DNA of 33,500 bases from assembly GCF_003443895.1 (NCBI RefSeq), contig NZ_QQOA01000057.1, positions 1 through 33,500 on the forward strand, given 5' to 3'. Position 1 is the first letter of the stretch. Each line of letters starts with the position of its first letter. This DNA is from Paraburkholderia phosphatilytica. Lineage in GTDB: Bacteria > Pseudomonadota > Gammaproteobacteria > Burkholderiales > Burkholderiaceae. Below are positions 23,930 through 31,950 of the stretch, piece by piece. Below the pieces are notes generated by a model. That model was not told the DNA's origin and did no database searches. It saw nothing but the letters and a program-made list of their open reading frames with translations. The position numbers and the translations under genes are program-made.

Positions 23930-24895
23930 TCAGCGCAGCGCATCGTCCGGCAGTTGCGGCAATGCGCGCGCGAGGGCTGGGTGGATCACATGGTCGAGCA
24001 CGCGGCGCGTGAGCGTCACGATCTCGCCCGCAAACGCGTCCCACTCGCCCTGACGATGCAGCAGGAAAAAGTCGCGCCGCGCCAGCCGGCTGGACGGCAG
24101 CGGCAGCACGGCGATGTCGTTCAGATAGTGCCGCGCCTGCCACAGGCATAGCGGCGTCGAGATCGCGAAACCGAGCTTCGCGGTCACGAGGCTCAGCAGC
24201 GGATCTGTTGCATCGAACTCGTAGCGGCGTGGGCTCTCAATGCCGAGATGCCGCGCGAAACGCTCTACCTGCTGACCGATCACCGAGCGCGCGGTATAGC
24301 GGATCAACGGCAGTTCCTGCGCGAGCGTGCGCCAGTCGGCGTGCGCGTGGCCATCGAGCCAGCCTCGCGCGACCACCGCGACGAAGGCCTCGGAAAACAG
24401 CGGTATTTCGACGATGCGCGCATCGTTCAGCACGGTCTGCGTGCACACGGTCATATCCACATCGCGATCGTGCAACTGCTTCGCGAGCCCGGGCGTGAGC
24501 CCCGACCATAGCGCGATCTGCCGCGCGGAACCGGACACGGCGCGAATCAACTCCGGCCCGACGGTCGCCGCGAACGAATCCACGCAGCCGAGGCGGATCG
24601 GCAGCGTGCCGGACAGCGTCGCGTCGCCGAGCCGCGTGCTGACCATGTGCGCGTGTTCGAGCAGCGGCCCGGCCATCTCCAGCAGCGCGCGTCCCGCGAT
24701 GTTCGGACGCGGCGGACGGCTGTCGCGGTCGAACAGGCTCGCGCCGAGTTCGCGTTCGAGCGCCGACACCGACTGGCTCACCGCGCTCTGGCTCACGCCG
24801 AGCTGTCGCGCGCCGGCCGTCATCGAGCCCGTTTCGCACACCGCGACGAATGCCTGCAGCGCGCGCAGATCGATCGGAGACTGGGTACGTCTCAT
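23930..24895 (-). CDS. LysR-family regulator of the hutG/hutD unit
   Basis: A 321-residue LysR protein. The helix-turn-helix covers about residues 8-66 (LRALQAFVAVCETGSMTAGA, SQSAVSQSVSALERELGASL). The effector domain begins around TLPIRLGCVDSF. The ATG at 24895 is preferred over an open extension to 24970 because TCGGAG precedes it and the DNA-binding domain then starts normally. It is transcribed with hutG and diverges from the HutD gene. A LysR-type palindrome lies in the intergenic gap. Confidence 0.92.
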   Translation of the reverse strand: MRRTQSPIDLRALQAFVAVCETGSMTAGARQLGVSQSAVSQSVSALERELGASLFDRDSRPPRPNIAGRALLEMAGPLLEHAHMVSTRLGDATLSGTLPIRLGCVDSFAATVGPELIRAVSGSARQIALWSGLTPGLAKQLHDRDVDMTVCTQTVLNDARIVEIPLFSEAFVAVVARGWLDGHAHADWRTLAQELPLIRYTARSVIGQQVERFARHLGIESPRRYEFDATDPLLSLVTAKLGFAISTPLCLWQARHYLNDIAVLPLPSSRLARRDFFLLHRQGEWDAFAGEIVTLTRRVLDHVIHPALARALPQLPDDALR

Positions 24896-24994
24896 CGGAA
24901 CTCCGAGAAGAGGGGGCGCCGGATTCGGCTTTGGATGCATGGTGCACGCTTCGACGATCGCCGCGAACATATCGGACGATCGCGCGTATTGAGC

Positions 24995-25009
24995 ATAAGT
25001 TTGCCTTAT
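24995..25009. promoter_or_regulatory. LysR-type palindrome between lysR-hutG and hutD
   Basis: ATAAG-TTTGC-CTTAT is a perfect inverted repeat containing T-N11-A, the core of LysR binding sites. It lies in the AT-rich centre of the 272-base divergent gap, exactly where a LysR protein would control both directions. Confidence 0.5.
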
Positions 25010-25081
25010 ACAAAATTTCGGCGTGCAGCGCGTTCATAGAATCGGCGTCAACATCCTGTAGCTTCCCGCGGAAAGGCCGTT

Positions 25082-25165
25082 ATGAACCAATACGTATTCG
25101 TTGTGATCAGCGCATCGGTTGCGCATCATCGGGCCGCGCTCGGGGCCGCGAACGCGGGGGTGTGA
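25082..25165 (+). CDS. possible 27-residue leader peptide before hutD
   Basis: A short frame starts with ATG at 25082 after a GGAAAGG ribosome-binding-like stretch and encodes 27 residues beginning MNQYVFVVISASVAHH. Its TGA overlaps a possible GTG start of the hutD gene (GTGTGA at 25162), so it could couple translation. No family is recognisable. It may be chance. Confidence 0.25.
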   Translation: MNQYVFVVISASVAHHRAALGAANAGV

Positions 25166-25167
25166 CT

Positions 25168-25782
25168 GTGACCACGACGCATCGTGCCGTCGAGCCATCT
25201 GCGGATTCGACGCTCCACTTCTTCGACTGTCTCGCTCTGGCGCCCGAACCCTGGGCCAACGGCGCCGGCGAAACGCGGACCATCGCACGCGATCCGGATA
25301 GCGGCAGCGAGTCCGGCTGGCGCGTCAGCCTCGCGAGCCTGACCGGCGCGGCGCGCTTCTCGCAGTTCGCGGGCTTTGACCGCATCCTGCTGCCGGCCGG
25401 CGAAGACACCGTCGAACTGCATACGCAGGACGGCCAGCTCGTCGCGCGGCGCGGTCAGCCGGTGCAGTTTCCGGGCGAGCTGCATGTGTGGCTCGCGGCA
25501 CCCACCAGGCCGACCCAGGTGGTCAACGTGATGACGCGCCGCACATCGCATCGGGCCACGCTGTCCGTCGTATCGCACTCGGCGCGCATCGCGCCTGCTT
25601 CGACGCAACTGCTGATCGCGCTCTCCGGCAAGTGGTCGTTGCAGAGCGCGCTGCTGCATGATGTTTCGCTCGCGCCGTTGTGCGGCATCTGGCTCGAAGG
25701 GCATGACGAAAGCCTCGATCTGCAGACGCAGGAACCCGGCGCACTGCTTGCATCGATTGCGATCGAAGCGGTTGGTCTTTAG
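25168..25782 (+). CDS. hutD: HutD/Ves family protein
   Basis: A 204-residue cupin-fold protein of the HutD/Ves family. Family landmarks are PEPWANGAGETRTIARD, GWRVSLASL, GAARFSQFAGFDRILLPAG and a later FPGELHVWLAAPT. The start is a GTG: GGGGG lies seven bases before 25168, and a GTG at 25162 is the alternative. HutD proteins in pseudomonads modulate histidine-utilisation genes and are thought to sense pathway intermediates such as formylglutamate. Its partner here is the divergent LysR-hutG pair. It converges on the APC permease gene. Confidence 0.85.
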   Translation: MTTTHRAVEPSADSTLHFFDCLALAPEPWANGAGETRTIARDPDSGSESGWRVSLASLTGAARFSQFAGFDRILLPAGEDTVELHTQDGQLVARRGQPVQFPGELHVWLAAPTRPTQVVNVMTRRTSHRATLSVVSHSARIAPASTQLLIALSGKWSLQSALLHDVSLAPLCGIWLEGHDESLDLQTQEPGALLASIAIEAVGL

Positions 25783-25805
25783 CGGCTGGGCTCGGGCGAG
25801 CCGCT
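25781..25805. terminator. hairpin between convergent hutD and permease genes
   Basis: AGCGGCT (25781-25787) pairs with AGCCGCT (25799-25805). The short AT-rich stretch AAATAAA follows. It starts in the hutD stop codon region and lies 12 bases from the permease stop. A shared terminator is likely. Confidence 0.45.
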
Positions 25806-25817
25806 AAATAAAGCCGC

Positions 25818-27236
25818 TTATTCACTCACCGGCGCAACCGACAGCTCGAGATCGGCCTTGATGCCCTCGATCACACGGCTGCCTGCCGAACGGCGCAGCA
25901 CCGTGAACCACACCATACCGACCACCACGTACGCGATGAAGTAGTACGGAAACTTGTCGGCGGGCGGAGCGGGTGTCGGGTACACGGTCGCGACGATCGG
26001 CGGCACCATGAACAGTACCGATATCGCGGACAACGCGACACTACCCGCGGTCAGCTTGCCTTCGCGCTTCAGATGCAGCGGCGCCGCGATCGAAATCAGC
26101 ACGTAGACGACAAGAAAGCCGAAGGTCGCGATCGTGCTCAGGTCGTTGAAGATGTCGAGCACCGCGACGTGCGCGGCGAGCAGCACGAGCGGCAATGCCA
26201 GCACGATCGCGGAGGCGAACGTGGCAGCGAAATGCGGCGTCTGGTTCACGCTGTGCGCGTTCGATAGCCGCGCGTGAAAGATGCCGTGTCGGCCCATCGC
26301 GAACAGGATGCGCGACGCCGCGTTGATGCTCGCGAGCGTGCATGCGAACAGGCTGATCACCGCGCCGGCGGAGATCAGCACGCCGAACCATGCAACGCCG
26401 ACGCTATCGGCGAGATCGTTGAACGGCGCCGAGCTCGCACCGAGCGACGTCTTCAAGCCCTTGAAGCCGAGCACCGCGATATACGACGTCAGCATGAAGA
26501 AGATGCCGCTGATCGCCGTGCTCAGAATCACCGCGCGCGGAATGTTCTTCAGCGGGTTGCGTGCTTCTTCGCCGAGCGTCGTCGCGCTTTCGTAGCCGAC
26601 GTAGCTGAAGATCGCGAGAATCAGCCCCGCTTTCACGCCCGAGAAATCCATCGCGGCCACGTTGAGCTGCGAGGCGTCGTAAGCGGTGCCGCGATGCGCG
26701 ACGACGATTGCGCCAAGCCCGAGAATCAGCAGCATCGAGATGCCTTCGAGCAGCAGCATCACCTTGGTGGACAGCTTCACGTCGCGATACGCGATGTACC
26801 ACGCCACCGCGACGCCGATCACGAACAGCACGCCGTTCCATACGTGCTGCCCGGCCATGTTCAGCAGGATCGCCGCATAGTTGACCGCGCCGGACAGCAC
26901 CGACATCGCGGTGAACAGATACGCGACGAGCAGGCACCAGCCGGCGAGAAAACCCGCCGGCGCGCCCATGCCGCGCCCGATGTACGAGTAGAGCGAACCG
27001 GGCGAAGCGGAGCGGCGCGCGAACTGGTTGATGTTCATGCCGACGAGAATCAGGCCGATCGTCGCGAACAGATACGACAGCCACGTGCCGCTGCCCGCCG
27101 AAGCGAACACGAGCGGAACGATCACGACGGGCGTCAGCGTCGGCGAAATGTTCGCGACCGACTGCGACAGCGTTTCCGGAAACGACAGGCACTTCGATTT
27201 CAATCCGTACGTCTTGATACCGCTTGGGGACGTCAT
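25818..27236 (-). CDS. APC-family amino acid/amine permease
   Basis: Inner-membrane transporter of 472 residues with about 12 hydrophobic segments, in the amino acid-polyamine-organocation superfamily. The first helix region reads SVANISPTLTPVVIVPLVFA, and the conserved SYVGYESATTLGEEARNPLKNIPRA marks helix 6 onward, as in amino acid and amine carriers. AAGGAG is ideally spaced before the ATG at 27236. It lies 106 bases after the GlxD gene on the same strand, with a hairpin between. It probably imports the amine or amino acid processed by the upstream operon. The substrate cannot be named. Confidence 0.88.
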   Translation of the reverse strand: MTSPSGIKTYGLKSKCLSFPETLSQSVANISPTLTPVVIVPLVFASAGSGTWLSYLFATIGLILVGMNINQFARRSASPGSLYSYIGRGMGAPAGFLAGWCLLVAYLFTAMSVLSGAVNYAAILLNMAGQHVWNGVLFVIGVAVAWYIAYRDVKLSTKVMLLLEGISMLLILGLGAIVVAHRGTAYDASQLNVAAMDFSGVKAGLILAIFSYVGYESATTLGEEARNPLKNIPRAVILSTAISGIFFMLTSYIAVLGFKGLKTSLGASSAPFNDLADSVGVAWFGVLISAGAVISLFACTLASINAASRILFAMGRHGIFHARLSNAHSVNQTPHFAATFASAIVLALPLVLLAAHVAVLDIFNDLSTIATFGFLVVYVLISIAAPLHLKREGKLTAGSVALSAISVLFMVPPIVATVYPTPAPPADKFPYYFIAYVVVGMVWFTVLRRSAGSRVIEGIKADLELSVAPVSE

Positions 27237-27300
27237 GACGGCTCCTTGCAAGAGGGATGAAGATGAATGCTCGTTGTGGTGACGCTGCGAGATGCGACGA

Positions 27301-27329
27301 CGGCCGCCGGTGTCTGTAACCGGCGGCCG
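27301..27329 (-). terminator. GC-rich hairpin between glxD and the permease gene
   Basis: CGGCCGCCGGT (27301-27311) and its perfect complement (27319-27329) form an 11-base stem with a 7-base loop, just beyond the glxD stop. It has no T-run. It could reduce read-through into the permease gene or protect the upstream mRNA. Confidence 0.45.
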
Positions 27330-27342
27330 CCGCGGTTCTTGA

Positions 27343-28707
27343 TCAATAGCGGTTTTGCCCGGGAATCCACGACGTGCCGGCGAGCGGAATGCGCGCCATC
27401 GCGGCGGCCTCCACCGTCAGCGCGACGAGGTCTTCCGGTTCGAGGTGATGCACGTTCTGCTTGCCGCACGCGCGCGCGATGGTGGTCAGCTCCATCGTCA
27501 GCGTCTTCAGATAATTGCGTACGCGGCGCGCGCCTTCTTCCGGCTGTACGCGCTGTTCGAGCACGGCGTCTTGCGTCGTCACGCCGACCGGGCACTTCCC
27601 CGTGTGGCAGTGGTGGCAGAAGCCGGGCGCCGTGTTGAGCGCCGCGTAACCGTCGAGCGCGGAATGCAGCGCGCCGTTCTGGAAGTACGTCTCGCTGTTG
27701 CAGCCGAGCGCCATCAGCATGCCCTGACCGATCGCGACCGCGTCGGCGCCGAGCGCGAGCGCTTTCGCGACGTCGGCGCCGGTACGGATGCCGCCCGACA
27801 CGATCAGCTGCACCTGGCCTTTCATGTTCAGGTCGTCGAGTGCGTCGACGGCCTGGCGTACGGCCGCAAGCGTCGGAATGCCGACGTTTTCGATGAAGCA
27901 GGTCTGCGTGGCCGCGGTGCCGCCCTGCATGCCGTCGATCACGACGACGTCGGCGCCCGCGTGCACCGCGAGCTTCACGTCGTTGAACACGCGCGTCGCG
28001 CCAACCTTCACGTAGATCGGCTTGTTCCAGTCGGTGATCTCGCGTAGCTCCTGGATCTTGATCGCGAGATCGTCCGGGCCGGTCCAGTCGGGATGGCGGC
28101 TCGCCGAGCGCTGATCGACGCCGGCTGGCAGCGTGCGCATGGTCGCCACGCGCGGATTGACCTTCTGGCCCAGCAGCATGCCGCCGCCGCCTGGCTTCGC
28201 GCCCTGGCCGATCACGACTTCGATCGCATCGGCGCGCCGCACGTCATCCGGATTGAAGCCGTAGCGCGATGGCAGGCACTGGTACACGAGCGTCTTCGAC
28301 GAACGGCGTTCTTCCTGCGTCATGCCGCCGTCGCCGGTGGTGGTGGACGTGCCCGACGCGGTCGCGGCACGGCCGAGCGCTTCCTTCACGTTCGCGGACA
28401 ATGCGCCAAAGCTCATGCCCGCGATCGTCACCGGAATGTCGAGCACCACCGGCTGCTTCGCGAAGCGCGTGCCGAGCACCGTCTTCGTTGCGCACTTCTC
28501 GCGATAGCCTTCGAGCGGATAGCGCGACAGCGATGCGCCGAGAAACAGCAGGTCGTCGAAATGCGGTACGGGGCGCTTCGCGCCGAGTCCGCGGATTTCA
28601 TAGAGACCGCGCTGCGCCGCGGTGTGGATATAGTCGATCACCTTGCGGTCGTAAGACGACGACTCTTCCTGCTGCAGGCGCGCGAATTGAATGGGTTTGG
28701 CTTCCAT
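27343..28707 (-). CDS. glxD: glutamate synthase-like FMN-binding subunit (GlxD/MgsC)
   Basis: A 454-residue protein equivalent to the FMN-binding synthase domain of glutamate synthase. The FMN TIM-barrel shows KVGATRVFNDVKLAVHAGAD, VIDGMQGGTAATQ and SGGIRTGADVAKALALGADA. The iron-sulfur cysteines appear as CHHCHTGKCPVGV (about 361-373), consistent with a 3Fe-4S cluster. In N-methylglutamate synthase this subunit is MgsC; in rhizobia it is GlxD. With the amidotransferase (GlxB) and GXGXG (GlxC) subunits just upstream it completes a three-part split glutamate-synthase-like enzyme. The reaction depends on which glutamyl-amide the adjacent GlnT makes. Confidence 0.88.
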   Translation of the reverse strand: MEAKPIQFARLQQEESSSYDRKVIDYIHTAAQRGLYEIRGLGAKRPVPHFDDLLFLGASLSRYPLEGYREKCATKTVLGTRFAKQPVVLDIPVTIAGMSFGALSANVKEALGRAATASGTSTTTGDGGMTQEERRSSKTLVYQCLPSRYGFNPDDVRRADAIEVVIGQGAKPGGGGMLLGQKVNPRVATMRTLPAGVDQRSASRHPDWTGPDDLAIKIQELREITDWNKPIYVKVGATRVFNDVKLAVHAGADVVVIDGMQGGTAATQTCFIENVGIPTLAAVRQAVDALDDLNMKGQVQLIVSGGIRTGADVAKALALGADAVAIGQGMLMALGCNSETYFQNGALHSALDGYAALNTAPGFCHHCHTGKCPVGVTTQDAVLEQRVQPEEGARRVRNYLKTLTMELTTIARACGKQNVHHLEPEDLVALTVEAAAMARIPLAGTSWIPGQNRY

Positions 28708-28744
28708 ATGCTTAAGTCCTGGTGCTGGGTCCAGTGCGGCGGGT

Positions 28745-29434
28745 TCAGTATTCCTGGTTCGCGTCCGCGTTCCAGTGATAGAGCGTGCGGGCCGACGCGA
28801 TGCGTCTGAACGCGTGCGGATCGTGATCGAGCCCGGCTGCGGTCAGCAACTGCGTCACCGCGGTGACATCAGCGTCGGTCATCGGCTCGAACTGCGCGTC
28901 GGCGCCGAGCGACTTCACGTTGCCGCGCACGTACAGCACCGCTTCGTAGAGCGAATCGCCGAGCGCATCGCCTGCGTCGCCGCAGATCACCATGCGGCCC
29001 TCCTGCGCCATGAACGCGGAAAAACTGCCGACCGAACCACCGACGACGATGTCGCCGCCCTTCAGCGAAATGCCGCAGCGCAGTCCCGCGTCGCCGTCGA
29101 TCACGAGCAGCCCGCCATGCGCCGATGCGCCCGCGCCGTTCGATGCGAAGCCCTTCACGTGCACCTTGCCGCTCATCATGTTTTCCGCGACGCCGGTGCC
29201 CGCGCTGCCCTCGATCACGATCGTCGCGTGCTGGTTCATGCCGCCGGCGTAATAGCCTGCGTGGCCGTCGATCGTGATCGATACCGCTGCGTCGACGCCC
29301 ACCGCGAGGTTGTGCGCGCCGTTCGGCGATGCGATCGTCACCTCGCGGCCTGCGAGCGTGCCCGCATCGCCGTGCAGGAACTGGTTGACCTCGCGCACGG
29401 TGGCGTGCGTCAGATCGAACGTCATGCTTTCCAT
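28745..29434 (-). CDS. glxC: glutamate synthase-like GXGXG-domain subunit (GlxC/MgsB)
   Basis: A 229-residue protein consisting of the right-handed beta-helix (GXGXG) domain otherwise found at the C terminus of glutamate synthase. The repeating turns are visible from about residue 50: GHAGYYAGGMNQHATIVIEG, GTGVAENMMSGKVHVKG, SAHGGLLVIDGDAGLRCG and GGDIVVGGSVGSF. GGAGGAG lies eight bases before the ATG at 29434, so this start is preferred to the ATG at 29425. It overlaps the end of the amidotransferase gene by 13 bases, so the subunits are coupled. It is structural and brings the other two subunits together. Confidence 0.88.
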   Translation of the reverse strand: MESMTFDLTHATVREVNQFLHGDAGTLAGREVTIASPNGAHNLAVGVDAAVSITIDGHAGYYAGGMNQHATIVIEGSAGTGVAENMMSGKVHVKGFASNGAGASAHGGLLVIDGDAGLRCGISLKGGDIVVGGSVGSFSAFMAQEGRMVICGDAGDALGDSLYEAVLYVRGNVKSLGADAQFEPMTDADVTAVTQLLTAAGLDHDPHAFRRIASARTLYHWNADANQEY

Positions 29435-30330
29435 ACGTACATCTCCTCCGGGGCAGGTTCGAACACGTTCGCGTGCTTTACGTCGGGCAGGTGCGCGAGC
29501 GAGCGGAACTCCGATGCGATCGCGACGTAGTCGTCGTTCTCCGCGACGACTGCCGGCTTGCATGCGAACGGATCGCGGATCAGCGCGAGCTCGTCGGGCG
29601 TGCCCATCAGGAACGTGTAGAAGCCGTCCAGTTCCTCGAAGCCTTTCTGCAGCGCGACGGGCAGTTCGTCGCCTTCGCGCAGCCGCCATTCGAGGAAGCG
29701 GCACGCGGCTTCGGTGTCGTTGTCGGTATCGAAGCGGATGCCCTGCGGTTCCAGCTTGCGGCGCACGCCATACGGATTCGACAGCGAACCGTTGTGCACG
29801 AGACAGAAGTCCTCGCCCGCGGTGAACGGGTGCGCGCGGTCCGGCGTCACGGCGGATTCGGTCGCCATCCGCGTATGGCCCACCAGATGCGAGCCCTTCA
29901 GGCTCGCGAAGTCGTAGCGTTCCGCGACCTGCGACGGCGAGCCGATGTCCTTGTACAGATCGATCGAGCGTCCCGCGGACAATAGATACAGCTTCGGATG
30001 CGTGTCCTTGAGCCACGTCTTCACCGCGTCGACGTCGCCCTGCAGCGTCAGCACCGCGTGATTGCTTTTTGCTTCCACCTGCGCCGTGACGTCCATCGCC
30101 GCGTTCAGCGATGCGGCGAGCTGCTGCCAGTCGAAGCGGTCGCCTTCGGCGGTGAAACCCGAGTACAGGCTGAGCTTGCGTTGCCGGTCGCCGAGCTGCC
30201 GCCCGAACACGGCGAGCCCCGCCGAATCCGGTCCGCGTTCGGTCATGCCGATCAGCATCGGCACCATCAGTTCCCCCAGGCGCTCGCGCAATGCCGGTGT
30301 TTTCACCAGCAATCCGACGATTCCGCACAT
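29422..30330 (-). CDS. glxB: class-II glutamine amidotransferase subunit (GlxB/MgsA)
   Basis: A 302-residue N-terminal-nucleophile amidotransferase. The sequence starts MCGIVGLL, so Cys2 becomes the catalytic N terminus after methionine removal. The glutamine-site motifs GHTRMATESAVTPDRAHPF and VHNGSLSN are present. It would hydrolyse a gamma-glutamyl amide and pass the amine to the synthase subunit. GAGGAGA is well placed before the ATG at 30330. It begins 11 bases after the GlnT stop and overlaps glxC. All residues expected for activity can be seen. Confidence 0.9.
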   Translation of the reverse strand: MCGIVGLLVKTPALRERLGELMVPMLIGMTERGPDSAGLAVFGRQLGDRQRKLSLYSGFTAEGDRFDWQQLAASLNAAMDVTAQVEAKSNHAVLTLQGDVDAVKTWLKDTHPKLYLLSAGRSIDLYKDIGSPSQVAERYDFASLKGSHLVGHTRMATESAVTPDRAHPFTAGEDFCLVHNGSLSNPYGVRRKLEPQGIRFDTDNDTEAACRFLEWRLREGDELPVALQKGFEELDGFYTFLMGTPDELALIRDPFACKPAVVAENDDYVAIASEFRSLAHLPDVKHANVFEPAPEEMYVWKA

Positions 30331-30341
30331 AGCACTTCTCC

Positions 30342-31730
30342 TCAGAAAAATTCCAGGTAGTTCTTCATTTCCCAGTCCGACACGTGGCGCATGTATTCCA
30401 GCCACTCCATGCGCTTGAGCTTCAGGAATTCGTCTGCGACGGGACCGAGCGCGTCGCAGATCAGACGGTCGCGTTCCAGTGCATCGAGCGCCTGTTCCAG
30501 GTTCTGCGGCAGCACGCCGATGCCGTGTTCCTTCAGCTGCGCAGGCGTCCATTCGTACAGGTTGTCGTTGGACGGCGCGCCCGGCGACAGCTCGCGATCG
30601 ATGCCGTCGAGTCCCGCGGCGATCATCGCGGCCGTCGCGAGATATGGATTGCAGGAGCCGTCGGGCAGGCGCAGTTCAATGCGCTCGCCGGGCATGCGCA
30701 CCATCGTCGAACGGTTGTTGTCGCCGTAGCTGATGTAGGCGGGCGCCCACGTTGCGCCGGTCAGCGAGCGGCCCACCACGAGGCGCTTGTACGAGTTGAC
30801 CGTTGGATTGCAGAGCGCGGCGAGCGCGGGCGCGTGCGCGAGCAGGCCCGCGGTGAACTGGTAGCCGAGCTTCGACAGACCCATGCCGTTGGGGTCGGCG
30901 GGATCCGCGAACAGGTTGCGTTTGCCGTCGCCGATCGACACATGCATGTGCATGCCGTTGCCGGGGCGATTCGCGAACGGCTTCGGCATGAACGAGCAGA
31001 TCAGTCCGAGTTCGTTCGCGATCTCGGAGGCCGCCATCTTGAAGAACACGAAGTGATCGCACGACGTCACGCAATCGGTGTATGTGTAGTTGATCTCGAA
31101 CTGGCCGTTCGCGTCCTCATGATCGATCTGGTAGACGTCGATGCCGACCGAGCGCATCGATTCGGTGAGCTTTTCCAGGAAGACGCGCGTGCGCGACAGG
31201 CCCTTGTAGTCGTAGCAGGGCTTCGCGAGCGTGTCGCTCGCATCGCAAGGCTCGACCGTGCCGCTCGCCGAGCGACGCAGCAGCGAGAACTCGGGCTCGA
31301 GCCCGGTGAACACGGTCCAGCCGCGCTCGGCCACGCGCGCTACCTGCTTTCTCAGCGTGACGCGCGAGTCGTAGGTCCACGGCTCGCCCTTCACATGACC
31401 TTCGCAGACAATGCGCGCGATGCCCGGCTGCCACGGCACCGTCGAGAGCGTCGCGAGGTCGCCGACGGCCATGAAGTCCGGTCCGTTCGGCTCGATGCCG
31501 ACGCCCCAGATCGCGAAGCCGGCAAAGCCGGCGCCGTCGGTCAATACCGTCTTCAGATGCGCGACCGGCACCGACTTCGCCTTCGCCACGCCGTGAATGT
31601 CGACGAACTGCGCCAGCACGTACTTCACGCCCTGCTGTGAGAGCCAGGCCTGCGCGTCGTCGGCCGTATCGAAGCGCGGCACGCTCCCGAGTTCGGCCAC
31701 CGGCAGCTTGCTCGCATCGTTCAGGTTCAT
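30342..31730 (-). CDS. glnT: glutamine synthetase family protein, GlnT/gamma-glutamylmethylamide synthetase type
   Basis: ATP-dependent glutamate-amine ligase of 462 residues in the GlnA type-III group. The beta-grasp start YVLAQFVDIHGVAKAKSVP, metal-binding GLEPEF, NGMHMHVS and the C-terminal ERIELRLPDGSCNPYL are clear. This subgroup joins glutamate to an alkylamine (methylamine in the N-methylglutamate pathway) or acts as the rhizobial GlnT. AAGGAG precedes the ATG at 31730. It leads an operon with the three glutamate-synthase-like subunits, the standard arrangement for converting an amine to an N-substituted glutamate. A divergent XRE-cupin gene probably controls it. Confidence 0.88.
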   Translation of the reverse strand: MNLNDASKLPVAELGSVPRFDTADDAQAWLSQQGVKYVLAQFVDIHGVAKAKSVPVAHLKTVLTDGAGFAGFAIWGVGIEPNGPDFMAVGDLATLSTVPWQPGIARIVCEGHVKGEPWTYDSRVTLRKQVARVAERGWTVFTGLEPEFSLLRRSASGTVEPCDASDTLAKPCYDYKGLSRTRVFLEKLTESMRSVGIDVYQIDHEDANGQFEINYTYTDCVTSCDHFVFFKMAASEIANELGLICSFMPKPFANRPGNGMHMHVSIGDGKRNLFADPADPNGMGLSKLGYQFTAGLLAHAPALAALCNPTVNSYKRLVVGRSLTGATWAPAYISYGDNNRSTMVRMPGERIELRLPDGSCNPYLATAAMIAAGLDGIDRELSPGAPSNDNLYEWTPAQLKEHGIGVLPQNLEQALDALERDRLICDALGPVADEFLKLKRMEWLEYMRHVSDWEMKNYLEFF

Positions 31731-31774
31731 TGCGACTCCTTGCAAACAGCTTCGTTTCTGCGGTTGAGGACACC

Positions 31775-31836
31775 ATGCGGCAACGCATGATCCGGACTGC
31801 CGGAACCCGCGGACCGGTCGCGCTCTCTGGCGACCG
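31775..31836. promoter_or_regulatory. palindromes in the glnT-XRE divergent region
   Basis: Two symmetric elements lie in the 220-base gap: ATGCG-GCAA-CGCAT (31775-31788) and CGGTCGC-N8-GCGACCG (31815-31836). Either could bind the adjacent XRE-cupin regulator. No promoter hexamers stand out clearly. Confidence 0.35.
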
Positions 31837-31950
31837 TCGCGCGTTTCGCGGCGATGGCAGGAATCTGTCTTTGTGCAACAATGATTCATGCCATGAAACT
31901 CTCGGCGCGCAGGCGCCCCTGCTAATCTGCTGCTTTCCACGAGGCACGCG

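Noticed and set aside
31880..31910. Possible sigma-54 promoter for glnT (TGGCA and TTGCA on the minus strand)
   Set aside because: The GG and GC elements are 14 bases apart instead of the required 10, so it cannot be a functional -24/-12 site.
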